Source: Candidatus Pedobacter colombiensis (GTDB taxonomy: Bacteria; Bacteroidota; Bacteroidia; Sphingobacteriales; Sphingobacteriaceae). Taken from it: DNA of 64,000 bases. Below are positions 1 to 7,338 of this stretch, piece after piece (the first letter of the stretch is position 1; every line of letters begins with the position of its first letter). The stretch lies in the NCBI GenBank assembly GCA_029202485.1, contig CP119313.1:2852001-2916000 (forward strand), in the 5' to 3' direction. Under the pieces are notes generated by a model. The model saw only the letters and a program-made list of their open reading frames with translations, searched no databases and was not told the DNA's origin. The position numbers were made by a program, and so were the translations under genes.

Positions 1-102
1 ACCCGGGTTTTGTGTAGCTCCGTTATTATCTTTTTTTGAGCAGGAAATAAGCACAGCTGCGAAGAGCAACGCTGTAAATGCTTTCGTAATGTTTGTTTTC
101 AT
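1..102 (-). CDS. Lipoprotein, N-terminal part only (cut by window edge)
   Basis: Reading the minus strand from an ATG at 102 gives 34 codons with no stop before the window edge. The product starts with a positively charged, hydrophobic leader (MKTNITKAFTALLF) and a lipobox LISC, followed by SKKDNNG, so it is a lipoprotein signal peptide and the mature protein would be lipid-anchored, probably to the outer membrane. The gene starts 34 bp after the stop of the TonB-dependent receptor and is probably co-transcribed with it. In Bacteroidota such receptor-adjacent lipoproteins often bind the receptor's substrate. That role is inference, because the mature domain lies outside the window. Confidence 0.7.
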   Translation of the reverse strand, partial: MKTNITKAFTALLFAAVLISCSKKDNNGATQNPG

Positions 103-136
103 TGTTATATAATTGATTTTAAAGTAATAGAAATTG

Positions 137-2503
137 TTAATTGCGGTTTTTATTGAAAAAATACCTAAGATTTAAATAGAAAGCGCGACCCGATTTCTGT
201 AAACTGAAATTGTCAAAAAGATGTGCATCGGTGATATTTTTAGCTTCCAGGCCAATATTGTAATGTCCGTTTCTAATACTGTATACAAAATTCAAGTCAT
301 GAGACAGTTGCATTGGAACAACTCTTTTTTCGTCTGATACATCTCTTCCTCCCTGAGAAGGCCATACCAGCCAGAATTCATGCACATACAAAATATTATA
401 GCCAATATTAAGTGTATTTCCCTTTTTGCCCAGATCCTTAAGTGATACAGATACGTCACTGTTTCCAAATAAATAAGGAATATTTGGCATCTGATCTAAA
501 TATACAATGCTCGGAACGGGCGGCACTCCATCTGTTTTCTGACGGTTCTGAAGATATTGATAAGTTACAGTTGTACCAGCGGTAAGCCAGTCTTTATAGG
601 AATACCTGATCTCTGCATCTCCTCCCCAGGTCTTAACACCTTCTCTGTTATCTGCAACTAATTTCCCTTGATTCTGATTCAATCGGGTATAAATAAAATC
701 GCTGGCATTTCTATACACCGCATTAGCGGTAACAGAAAAATTATGATTCTTATTAACCGCAAAACCATAAATCACACCAAGATTAAAATTATCGCTTTTC
801 TCAGGTTTCAGGTTGGCATTTCCTTCCAGATTTTCTACATCACCAAATAATTCCTGTGCTTCAGGCAAACGATTGGTCAACTCATATGAAGTTTTTAACT
901 GTAAATTTGGGTGTAGGAAATAGGTTAATGCAGCACCATATCCAACTTTTTCCTTTACAGATTCGCCCGTTGCCCGAGTTCCATTTATATTGCTTTGATA
1001 TAGATATTTGGCAAATATCGAAGTACTCCATTTACCACTCCTATCGTAACTATAGCCAAAACCTAAAATATTCTTAATGCTCTTTTTTGTACGTTCATAT
1101 TCGGCATTAGTGGGACTAAGAACATCACTACCCTTTCGGTTAAAAGTATTGAACACATTATTCAAGGTAACAGAATGGTGATCATTAATCCTATAATTTG
1201 CCATAGCCGTTCCCAGCCCATTGTTGTTCTTATATTTATACATACTCCTGGAGCGTTCTCCGTTTGAACCATTGGCTTTACTGTTTCCATACCAATCGTA
1301 CCTTACATTGGTAGTATCAATATTCTGCTCAGTCCCCAGGTTATAGTTTGCGTTGATGGTTACATCAAGGCCCTTAATCAAGTCAGTCTTCTTATACTTG
1401 AAAGTAGGCATGATGATATCGCCCCTACGATGCCAGGCTCCAAATACGGCTTGCATTCTTGCCCCGGTTTGAAATTCCTTATAGTTTTTACCCATCGTAA
1501 TCCCAAACAATAATTTATCTGCAAAAACCTTGTCAACAAACCCAACATTGGCAATTGCCGTTTCATTATGGTAAGTATCATGAAACCTGCGCAAGATTGC
1601 CGCAGGTGCATATGCACCAGTATAAATGTCTGATGCCTCAACGTTTACCTTATAATTATTATCAGAATAATTTTGAAATGCATTTAACTGAACTGTGAAA
1701 CCATTTTTAGTGGTCATCGCTGTATTGATCACACTTCTGTGGGTATTAAAGGATCCAATGGAATAGGAGGCATCAATATAATTCCGATAACGATCACTTG
1801 TCACTATATTAATTGCACCACCAAGCGCATCAGATCCCAACCACATTGGTACAACTCCTTTATATACTTCTATTCTATCTGCAACATTAATTGGGATGTT
1901 ATTAATCTGGAAGGAAGAACCAAAATTATCAATAGGTATTCCATCCATAAAATATCTGATATGGTTCCCTGAAAATCCATTTAAAGAAAGGTTGAAATTA
2001 GAACCTACACCACCAGATTCCCTAACCCGAATTCCAGCAACCCTATCTAATGCACCGGAGATATCAAGAGTACTGTTGTATAGCTTCTTAGCATCCACAG
2101 CAGTTACATTATAGGCTTGCCTGTTCACTTCCTTAACAGCAGTACGCCCCGTTACTACAACTTCGGAAAGATCATTTTGATTATACTTTAAGCTAAAGTT
2201 GAGCTGCCTGTTAGTTGGCATGCCTGATAAAGCAAGTTTTTGTACGGATTCGACGTAGCCCAGATACCTGGCACTTACCTTATGCTCTCCCTGTCCAATA
2301 TCTTGAATCTTAAACTTTCCTTCGTTATCTGTAACCGTAGATTTATTGGTACCCAAAAGCTTAACACCTGCTCCAATAAGTGGTTCCCCAGTAGTAGATC
2401 TTACAATTCCTGTTATGGTATACTTCTCCTGCGCTTGTATAGAAAACCCGCTAATGAGCAGAATGACCAGCCATATGTACTTGTAATGCGTATAAATTTG
2501 CAT
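137..2503 (-). CDS. TonB-dependent outer-membrane receptor
   Basis: 788 residues. A signal peptide (about 1-24, ending SIQAQ) is followed by a carboxypeptidase-regulatory-like domain (about 28-110, TITGIVRSTTGEPLIGAGV), a plug domain (about 120-235, with EVVVTG at its start and GGAINIVTSD at its end) and a 22-strand type barrel ending in an aromatic residue-rich YFFNKNRN. The protein imports a bound ligand across the outer membrane using TonB/ExbBD energy. The divergent AraC-type gene and the downstream lipoprotein suggest a regulated uptake system, and a ferric siderophore or haem is the most usual substrate for this layout. The substrate itself cannot be read from the sequence. A minus-strand -7 box at 2546-2553 gives a leader of roughly 40 nt. 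Confidence 0.9.
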   Translation of the reverse strand: MQIYTHYKYIWLVILLISGFSIQAQEKYTITGIVRSTTGEPLIGAGVKLLGTNKSTVTDNEGKFKIQDIGQGEHKVSARYLGYVESVQKLALSGMPTNRQLNFSLKYNQNDLSEVVVTGRTAVKEVNRQAYNVTAVDAKKLYNSTLDISGALDRVAGIRVRESGGVGSNFNLSLNGFSGNHIRYFMDGIPIDNFGSSFQINNIPINVADRIEVYKGVVPMWLGSDALGGAINIVTSDRYRNYIDASYSIGSFNTHRSVINTAMTTKNGFTVQLNAFQNYSDNNYKVNVEASDIYTGAYAPAAILRRFHDTYHNETAIANVGFVDKVFADKLLFGITMGKNYKEFQTGARMQAVFGAWHRRGDIIMPTFKYKKTDLIKGLDVTINANYNLGTEQNIDTTNVRYDWYGNSKANGSNGERSRSMYKYKNNNGLGTAMANYRINDHHSVTLNNVFNTFNRKGSDVLSPTNAEYERTKKSIKNILGFGYSYDRSGKWSTSIFAKYLYQSNINGTRATGESVKEKVGYGAALTYFLHPNLQLKTSYELTNRLPEAQELFGDVENLEGNANLKPEKSDNFNLGVIYGFAVNKNHNFSVTANAVYRNASDFIYTRLNQNQGKLVADNREGVKTWGGDAEIRYSYKDWLTAGTTVTYQYLQNRQKTDGVPPVPSIVYLDQMPNIPYLFGNSDVSVSLKDLGKKGNTLNIGYNILYVHEFWLVWPSQGGRDVSDEKRVVPMQLSHDLNFVYSIRNGHYNIGLEAKNITDAHLFDNFSLQKSGRAFYLNLRYFFNKNRN

Positions 2504-2545
2504 ATATTATTTATTAATTTTATTTAGACTTATTCTTAATTGATG

Positions 2546-2553
2546 CAAAAATA
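2546..2553 (-). promoter_or_regulatory. -7 promoter box of the TonB receptor gene
   Basis: The minus strand reads TATTTTTG, a match to the Bacteroidota -7 consensus TAnnTTTG, about 43 bp upstream of the receptor ATG. On the plus strand, a near match TTACTTTG (2558-2565) lies a few bases away, so the two divergent promoters are back to back. Confidence 0.5.
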
Positions 2554-2619
2554 TATGTTACTTTGTACGGCAGTTGCAGTAAAGTATACGAATTAAGCAG
2601 AAAATTAAAGGGACTTTAT

Positions 2620-3117
2620 ATGGTAGATATTTACATTAAAGACAAGTATGGAAAACTTATATTATCTGAAAAAATACAGGAAAAGGAAGATTTTCAGTAT
2701 GAGAAAACGGTAGTTATCACAAACCAACAAATACTTAAAGTAACCATTACTTTAAATGCAGCTCCCCCCACTGATGATCGGCATTGGACTGAAAAAGAGC
2801 TACAAATATTTTATAAAATCATTGAGCTGATCAGCAAGGATCTTTCGAGGAGTTTTTCTATTGAAGAATTGGCTGATTATGCCGGTATGAACCGTACTAA
2901 GTTGCAAGCGGGATTTAAACAGGTATTTAATAAAACTATAAATTCCTTTACCCAAGAATTGAAAATGCAAAGCGCGAAGAACTTGATCAGCAGGAATAAG
3001 GGGTATAATTTAAAAGAGATTGCGAGCATGCTGGGATACAAACATGCTAATCATTTTTCTGTTGCATTTAAGAAGAGATTTAATGTTTCTCCCTCTGCCT
3101 TTAAAAAAATCGACTAA
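2620..3117 (+). CDS. AraC-family transcriptional regulator (short form)
   Basis: About 165 residues from the ATG at 2620. The C-terminal two thirds form an AraC/XylS DNA-binding domain with two helix-turn-helix units (SIEELADYAGMNRTKLQAGF, then LKEIASMLGYKHANHFSVAF, ending NVSPSAFKK). The N-terminus is only about 65 residues, too short for a full sugar-binding AraC domain, and resembles PchR-like iron regulators of Bacteroidota. A longer reading frame starts with TTG at 2563, but that codon overlaps the -7-like box at 2558-2565, so the ATG is preferred. The gene is divergent from the TonB receptor, which is its most likely target. It ends at a strong intrinsic terminator. Confidence 0.8.
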   Translation: MVDIYIKDKYGKLILSEKIQEKEDFQYEKTVVITNQQILKVTITLNAAPPTDDRHWTEKELQIFYKIIELISKDLSRSFSIEELADYAGMNRTKLQAGFKQVFNKTINSFTQELKMQSAKNLISRNKGYNLKEIASMLGYKHANHFSVAFKKRFNVSPSAFKKID

Positions 3118-3148
3118 AAGCAGGTGCATTTATGCGTTGTCAACAATA

Positions 3149-3183
3149 ACAAAAGGGTACATTTTGCACCCTTTTGTTTTTAT
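3149..3183. terminator. Intrinsic terminator between AraC gene and ppnP
   Basis: A perfect 10-bp stem (3149-3158 with 3168-3177, ACAAAAGGGT arms) and 9-nt loop is followed by a T-run on the plus strand. It terminates the AraC gene and, with the A-rich 5' side, probably also ppnP, which converges on it. The last codon of ppnP overlaps its edge. Confidence 0.8.
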
Positions 3184-3482
3184 CCATAATAACATAGATA
3201 AGCTACATCATCGTTACATGACACTTCAAACGAAGTTCCTCCAGCGACATCAAATTCTTCTTGTTCTGCATATTTTTTAAATTCTCCATCAGCGGTTAGT
3301 TTCACATCCATACTACCTGATATGATTACCATTTTTTCAGTTGAAGAGGCAGAAAAAGTATAGGTACCCTTTTTCATTACTCCAACAGTGGCTTTACCAT
3401 TGGCTGTTTCCAGTCCAAGGCTTTGAACTTTTCCTTCGAAATAGAGATTGTGGCTGATTTGAGAATTGGTCGAATTACTCAT
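3180..3482 (-). CDS. ppnP: Pyrimidine/purine nucleoside phosphorylase
   Basis: 100 residues, close to the usual length of the PpnP (YaiE, DUF1255) family, which are small single-domain cupins. The typical family pattern is present: NLYFEGKVQSLG near the start, ATVGVMKKGTYTFS in the middle, then EKMVIISG, and YLCYYG at the C-terminus. The family splits purine and pyrimidine nucleosides with phosphate to give base and ribose-1-phosphate. A minus-strand -7 box TACATTTG at 3521-3528 gives a leader of about 35 nt, so the gene is probably monocistronic. Confidence 0.9.
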   Translation of the reverse strand: MSNSTNSQISHNLYFEGKVQSLGLETANGKATVGVMKKGTYTFSASSTEKMVIISGSMDVKLTADGEFKKYAEQEEFDVAGGTSFEVSCNDDVAYLCYYG

Positions 3483-3520
3483 GATTTTAGTTTGATTGTT
3501 TATGGTTAATATTAAAAAGG

Positions 3521-3528
3521 CAAATGTA
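3521..3528 (-). promoter_or_regulatory. -7 promoter box of ppnP
   Basis: The minus strand reads TACATTTG, matching TAnnTTTG, 39 bp upstream of the ppnP ATG. No clear TTG was found at the -33 distance. Confidence 0.45.
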
Positions 3529-3559
3529 TTGAAATCAGGTTATGATCATACCGATAAAA

Positions 3560-4798
3560 TCAGATTTGCTGCTTTAACTTTAACATACTTTGTTTAAGAC
3601 TCACTTTATCGGCTTCAGATTTCGCTAATAAAATTGCCTGCTCAAAATGCTCGAATGCTTTTGCAGGTTGTATGCTGGCATATAGATTAGCCAACAGCGA
3701 ATGGTATAAATGATTCCCCTTGAGATCCAGCTTCTCTGCTTCTATAATTGCCTGTTCATTTCCATTTGATTTTGCCAGTGCATAGGTTCGGTTTAAGGCC
3801 GCAATTGGTGAGTATTCGATCAGTAATAATTGATTATACAACTGTAAAATACGTTCCCATTTTATAATTGAATCGTCTTTTTGAGTATGCCAATAAGCTA
3901 TTGCTGCTTCCAGGTGATATTTAGAAAGTTGATCCCCTTGTGATGCTATATTAATATAATAATTGCCCTTTTCAATTAAATCAAGATCCCAAAGTTCCGT
4001 ATCCTGATCCCCATACAAAACAACTTCGCCATTTGAATTTGTTCTGGCTTCAAATCTGGAAGCATGGAAACACATCAGTGCAAGCAGTGCATTGACAGGT
4101 GGTTTATTAGTCTGCTCATTATTGGCAAGCATTACGTTTAAACGCATAGCTTCCAGACAAAGTTCTTTTCTTAGTGGTGTGTTTTTAGAGCTGGAATAAT
4201 AACCTTCATTAAACAATAAATACAGTGTTGTTAATACCCTTTCCAACCTTTCATTGATTTCCGCTTTCGAGGGTTGCTCTATCTTTACCTGTTCTGTCTT
4301 TAATTTTTCTTTTGCCCTTTGCAATCGCTTATAAATGGTTTCCCGATTGGTTAGAAAAGCATTTGCTATTTCGTCAGTACTAAAACCACAAAGGAGATTT
4401 AAGGATAAAGCGATTTGTGCTTCCGGAGAAATACAGGGATGACAAATGGCAAACATCATAGCTAGCTGACTGTCGTTGATATTTTTGCTGGACAGATCAA
4501 TTTCCATGTCTTCAACCGTTGAGGATGTATATTTTATTTCTGTGCTGATTTTATCCAGAAACAGGGTATTGCGCTTCAGATAGTCCTTTGTTTTATTTTT
4601 AGAAACTGTATATAACCAGGCGGCAGGATTTTCCGGTGGGCCTTTCATCCCCCACAATTCTGTAGCTAGTAAGAAGGTATCACTTACAATGTCTTCAGCA
4701 ATTTCAATATGATCGATGCCAAATAATCTGCAGAGCACGGAAACTATCTTCCGATATTCGGTTCTAAATAAATGCGGTATGAGTTCTTGCTTTTGCAT
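3560..4798 (-). CDS. ECF-type RNA polymerase sigma factor with C-terminal TPR-like domain (ECF42-like)
   Basis: 412 residues, much longer than a normal ECF factor. Region 2 lies at about 10-80 (EDIVSDTFLLATELW) and region 4 at about 125-175, with the helix-turn-helix GFSTDEIANAFLTNRETIYKRLQRAKEKL. About 230 C-terminal residues are helical and TPR-like (DUF6596 type) and replace an anti-sigma factor as the control element. The upstream gene encodes a DGPF/YCII protein, the standard partner of this sigma group. The start is fixed by the conserved ELIPHLFRTEYRKIV. The start codon directly follows the U-run of an intrinsic terminator at 4799-4840, so expression probably depends on read-through. 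Confidence 0.88.
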   Translation of the reverse strand: MQKQELIPHLFRTEYRKIVSVLCRLFGIDHIEIAEDIVSDTFLLATELWGMKGPPENPAAWLYTVSKNKTKDYLKRNTLFLDKISTEIKYTSSTVEDMEIDLSSKNINDSQLAMMFAICHPCISPEAQIALSLNLLCGFSTDEIANAFLTNRETIYKRLQRAKEKLKTEQVKIEQPSKAEINERLERVLTTLYLLFNEGYYSSSKNTPLRKELCLEAMRLNVMLANNEQTNKPPVNALLALMCFHASRFEARTNSNGEVVLYGDQDTELWDLDLIEKGNYYINIASQGDQLSKYHLEAAIAYWHTQKDDSIIKWERILQLYNQLLLIEYSPIAALNRTYALAKSNGNEQAIIEAEKLDLKGNHLYHSLLANLYASIQPAKAFEHFEQAILLAKSEADKVSLKQSMLKLKQQI

Positions 4799-4840
4799 AA
4801 AAAAAGTCGCCCATGTAAATCTACAATAACATGGGCGACT
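4799..4840 (-). terminator. Intrinsic terminator or attenuator between the DGPF gene and the sigma gene
   Basis: On the minus strand a perfect 12-bp stem (4829-4840 with 4805-4816, AGTCGCCCATGT arms, 12-nt loop) is followed by seven T (4805-4799), and the next base is the A of the sigma factor start codon. It lies 13 bp beyond the DGPF stop codon. By structure it is a textbook Rho-independent terminator. Confidence 0.8.
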
Positions 4841-4853
4841 AAAGAAAAATCAA

Positions 4854-5234
4854 TTATTGAGGATCTAAAAACTTTGCAGAGGTCGGGTCGTACTCTATAG
4901 TCATTACACTTCTAACTTCTACATTGCCTCCGTATATTAAATTAGGACATGATTTTGCCATTTCCACAGCTTCATCAAGTGTGTTTGCTTTTACGATCAG
5001 GTAACCGCCAATCATTTCTTTAACTTCAGCATAAGGTCCGTCAATAACCACGTTACCCGGTTTCAAGGTTTTTCCTTCAGAATATAAACGATTGGTACCA
5101 CTGTATTTGCCTTGTGCAGCAATACCTCCTATCCAATCCTGCCATTGTTTCATTACCGCCTGCATTTGCTCTGCTGAAGGCATTTCAGCACCTTCTTGTT
5201 TTTCTTGTCTGAAAATCATCATGAATTCTTTCAT
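4854..5234 (-). CDS. DGPF/YCII-domain protein, partner of the ECF sigma factor
   Basis: 126 residues of the YCII-related (DGPF) family, a small ferredoxin-like alpha/beta fold. The family motif DGPYAEVKEMIGGY is at about 70-83, and the start MKEFMMIFRQE is typical. These proteins are encoded beside ECF42-type sigma factors, where they are thought to act in the signal path. The biochemical role is not established. The sigma gene follows in the same direction after 55 bp that hold an intrinsic terminator. Confidence 0.85.
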   Translation of the reverse strand: MKEFMMIFRQEKQEGAEMPSAEQMQAVMKQWQDWIGGIAAQGKYSGTNRLYSEGKTLKPGNVVIDGPYAEVKEMIGGYLIVKANTLDEAVEMAKSCPNLIYGGNVEVRSVMTIEYDPTSAKFLDPQ

Positions 5235-5411
5235 CTTCTTAATTTTTAGTTGTTAAAACCTGATAACGATTGAGTTTTTTAGATTGGACACTTCGCTTCA
5301 ATTAATGTATCATAAATACAATACTAAAAACAACAAATACTTCACTATTAAAGTAAATAAAACAATCAAATATTTAAAGATATATTCAAATCTCTCCCTG
5401 ATAAGTTTTTG

Positions 5412-5419
5412 TATCTTTG
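5412..5419 (+). promoter_or_regulatory. -7 promoter box of rnpB
   Basis: TATCTTTG matches TAnnTTTG and ends 5-6 bp before the predicted 5' end of RNase P RNA at 5425. This spacing helps to calibrate where transcripts start relative to the box elsewhere in the window. No clear -33 TTG is seen. Confidence 0.6.
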
Positions 5420-5424
5420 TCCAA

Positions 5425-5800
5425 AATGCAAGCTGTTCTATCGCTGGCCTGATTAAAAAGGGAAAGAGGAAAGTCCGGGCAACACAGAGTATCTCGCTTC
5501 CTAACGGGAAGAGGCTCAGGACTGAATGCCTGAGTTATGGAAAGTGCCGCAGAAAATATACCGCCGATGGCTTTTAAGCACAGGTAAGGTTGAAAACGTG
5601 AGGTAAGAGCTCACGATTTTTCCGGGTGACCGGAAGGGTGGTAAACCCCGGGAGTTGAAAGACCAAATAGGCTAACGTATGTAGGGCTACTCGTCCGATG
5701 TTAGTGGGTAGGTCGTTAGAGATAAATGGCAACATTTATAGTAGATTAATGGTAGAATCCCAATTCATTGGGAACAGAACCCGGCTTACAGGCTTGCATT
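5425..5800 (+). ncRNA. rnpB: RNase P RNA, bacterial class A
   Basis: The catalytic RNA that trims 5' leaders from pre-tRNA, working with protein RnpA. Conserved core segments are visible: GAGGAAAGTCCGGGC near 5466, the J11/12 region, and ACAGAACCCGGCTTACAG near 5773. The two ends pair as the P1 stem (AATGCAAGC at 5425-5433 with GCTTGCATT at 5792-5800), and a T-rich stretch follows as terminator. The total length of about 376 nt is normal. A small open frame over the 5' half is accidental. Confidence 0.95.
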
Positions 5801-5812
5801 TTTTTATTTTAT
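5792..5812 (+). terminator. 3' end and T-rich terminator of rnpB
   Basis: The 3' strand of the P1 helix runs straight into TTTTTTTATTTTAT. The P1 stem plus this T-run probably ends transcription. Confidence 0.55.
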
Positions 5813-5875
5813 AAAGAGGTTATTGATAATATGAATTATATTAGTAGCCTAACGCAAAAATGATTAGCATTACCT

Positions 5876-7282
5876 ATGGCAAAATTATTGATAATTGATG
5901 ATGAGAGGGCAATAAGAAACACCCTTCGTGAGATTTTAGAATACGAAAATTACGAGGTTGAAGATATTGATAATGGTATTGATGGATTAGAACTTATAAA
6001 GAAAAAAAAGTACGATCTTGTTCTTTGCGACATCAAAATGAACAGAATGGACGGCATGGAGGTGCTGGAACAGGCATTAGCCATTAGCCCTGATCTTCCT
6101 TTTATCATGATATCCGGACATGGTACAGTTGAAACAGCAATTGAAGCAAGTAAAAAAGGTGCTTTTGACTTTATTTCTAAACCACCTGATCTAAACAGGC
6201 TATTAATTACTGTCAGAAATGCGCTGGACCGAGGTACTTTAGTTACCGAAACTAAAGTCTTAAAAAGAAAAGCAAGCAAAACAAGAGATATTCTCGGCAG
6301 CTCTGATAACATCAATAAAATTAAAGAAACCATTGAACGTGTAGCCCCTACTGAAGCCAGAGTTTTAATAACCGGAGCTAATGGTAGCGGTAAAGAACTG
6401 GTTGCGCGCTGGTTACACGAAAAGTCTCAGCGTGCCGAAAGTCCACTTATTGAGGTAAACTGTGCAGCTATACCATCTGAGTTAATTGAAAGCGAACTTT
6501 TTGGTCATGAAAAAGGTTCTTTTACATCCGCAGTAAAACAACGCATCGGTAAATTTGAATTGGCTAATGGCGGCACATTATTTCTGGATGAAATTGGTGA
6601 CATGAGCCTTTCTGCACAAGCAAAGGTGCTACGTGCTTTACAAGAGCATAAAATTACCCGGGTAGGTGGCGAAAAAGAACAGGAAGTAAACGTTAGGGTA
6701 CTTGCTGCGACCAATAAAGACCTATTAAAAGAAATTGAGGCCGGTAATTTCCGTATGGACTTATACCATCGTTTAAATGTAATCAATATTCATGTTCCTC
6801 ATTTAACTGAACGTACTGAAGACATTCCTGAAATTGCGCAGAACTTCCTGGAAGAAATTTGTCGTGATTATGGCATGCCAGTTAAAAAGATCAATGATGG
6901 CGCAATGTCAGCACTACAGGCGTTACCATGGACTGGAAATGTTCGTGAATTACACAATATGATTGAACGTTTAATTATTTTAAGTGATAAGGCCATTACC
7001 GAAAATGATGTGATCTCTTTTGCTAATCCCGGAGGAGGAACAAACATTGGAGCTATAGGTTCAAATAATGGTCATGCCAATGCAAGCAATGATCAGTCAG
7101 TTGACTATGATAAATTCAACAATTTTCAGGATTATAAAGATCATGCTGAAAGAGAATTTATCAAATTTAAGCTGGAGAAAAACAATTGGAATGTATCCAA
7201 AACTGCTGATGATATTGAAATTCAACGCAGTCATTTGTATAGTAAAATAGAGAAATTTGGCTTAAAAAGAGCTATAGAATAA
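5876..7282 (+). CDS. NtrC-family response regulator, sigma-54 type activator
   Basis: 468 residues in three domains. The receiver (1-120) has phospho-acceptor D52, acidic pocket D8/D9 and K102. The AAA+ ATPase (about 135-375) has Walker A GANGSGKE (167-174), Walker B TLFLDEIGD (234-242) and an arginine-finger region near RMDLYHRL. A Fis-type helix-turn-helix (about 430-465, VSKTADDIEIQRSHLYSKI) closes the protein. It should respond to a histidine kinase and open sigma-54 promoters. The loop that contacts sigma-54 reads GSFTSA instead of GAFTGA. No kinase gene lies beside it, so it is an orphan. It faces the ClC gene, which converges from the right. Confidence 0.9.
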   Translation: MAKLLIIDDERAIRNTLREILEYENYEVEDIDNGIDGLELIKKKKYDLVLCDIKMNRMDGMEVLEQALAISPDLPFIMISGHGTVETAIEASKKGAFDFISKPPDLNRLLITVRNALDRGTLVTETKVLKRKASKTRDILGSSDNINKIKETIERVAPTEARVLITGANGSGKELVARWLHEKSQRAESPLIEVNCAAIPSELIESELFGHEKGSFTSAVKQRIGKFELANGGTLFLDEIGDMSLSAQAKVLRALQEHKITRVGGEKEQEVNVRVLAATNKDLLKEIEAGNFRMDLYHRLNVINIHVPHLTERTEDIPEIAQNFLEEICRDYGMPVKKINDGAMSALQALPWTGNVRELHNMIERLIILSDKAITENDVISFANPGGGTNIGAIGSNNGHANASNDQSVDYDKFNNFQDYKDHAEREFIKFKLEKNNWNVSKTADDIEIQRSHLYSKIEKFGLKRAIE

Positions 7283-7294
7283 TCAATTTTCAAC

Positions 7295-7325
7295 AACTCC
7301 TGATGAATTAATTGCATCGGGAGTT
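7295..7325. terminator. Hairpin between the NtrC-type gene and the ClC gene
   Basis: An 11-bp stem with one wobble pair (7295-7305 with 7315-7325, AACTCC arms) sits between two convergent genes. There is no strong T-run on either side, so its function as a bidirectional terminator is likely but not certain. Confidence 0.5.
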
Positions 7326-7338
7326 ATTGAAATGGATA

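Noticed and set aside
2563..2619. TTG start of the AraC gene
   Set aside because: It overlaps the near -7 box at 2558-2565, so an mRNA starting there could not contain it; the ATG at 2620 is preferred, though not proven.
5284..5577. A 97-residue open frame on the plus strand
   Set aside because: It lies over the 5' half of RNase P RNA, has no start signal and no family pattern, and the RNA evidence is far stronger.
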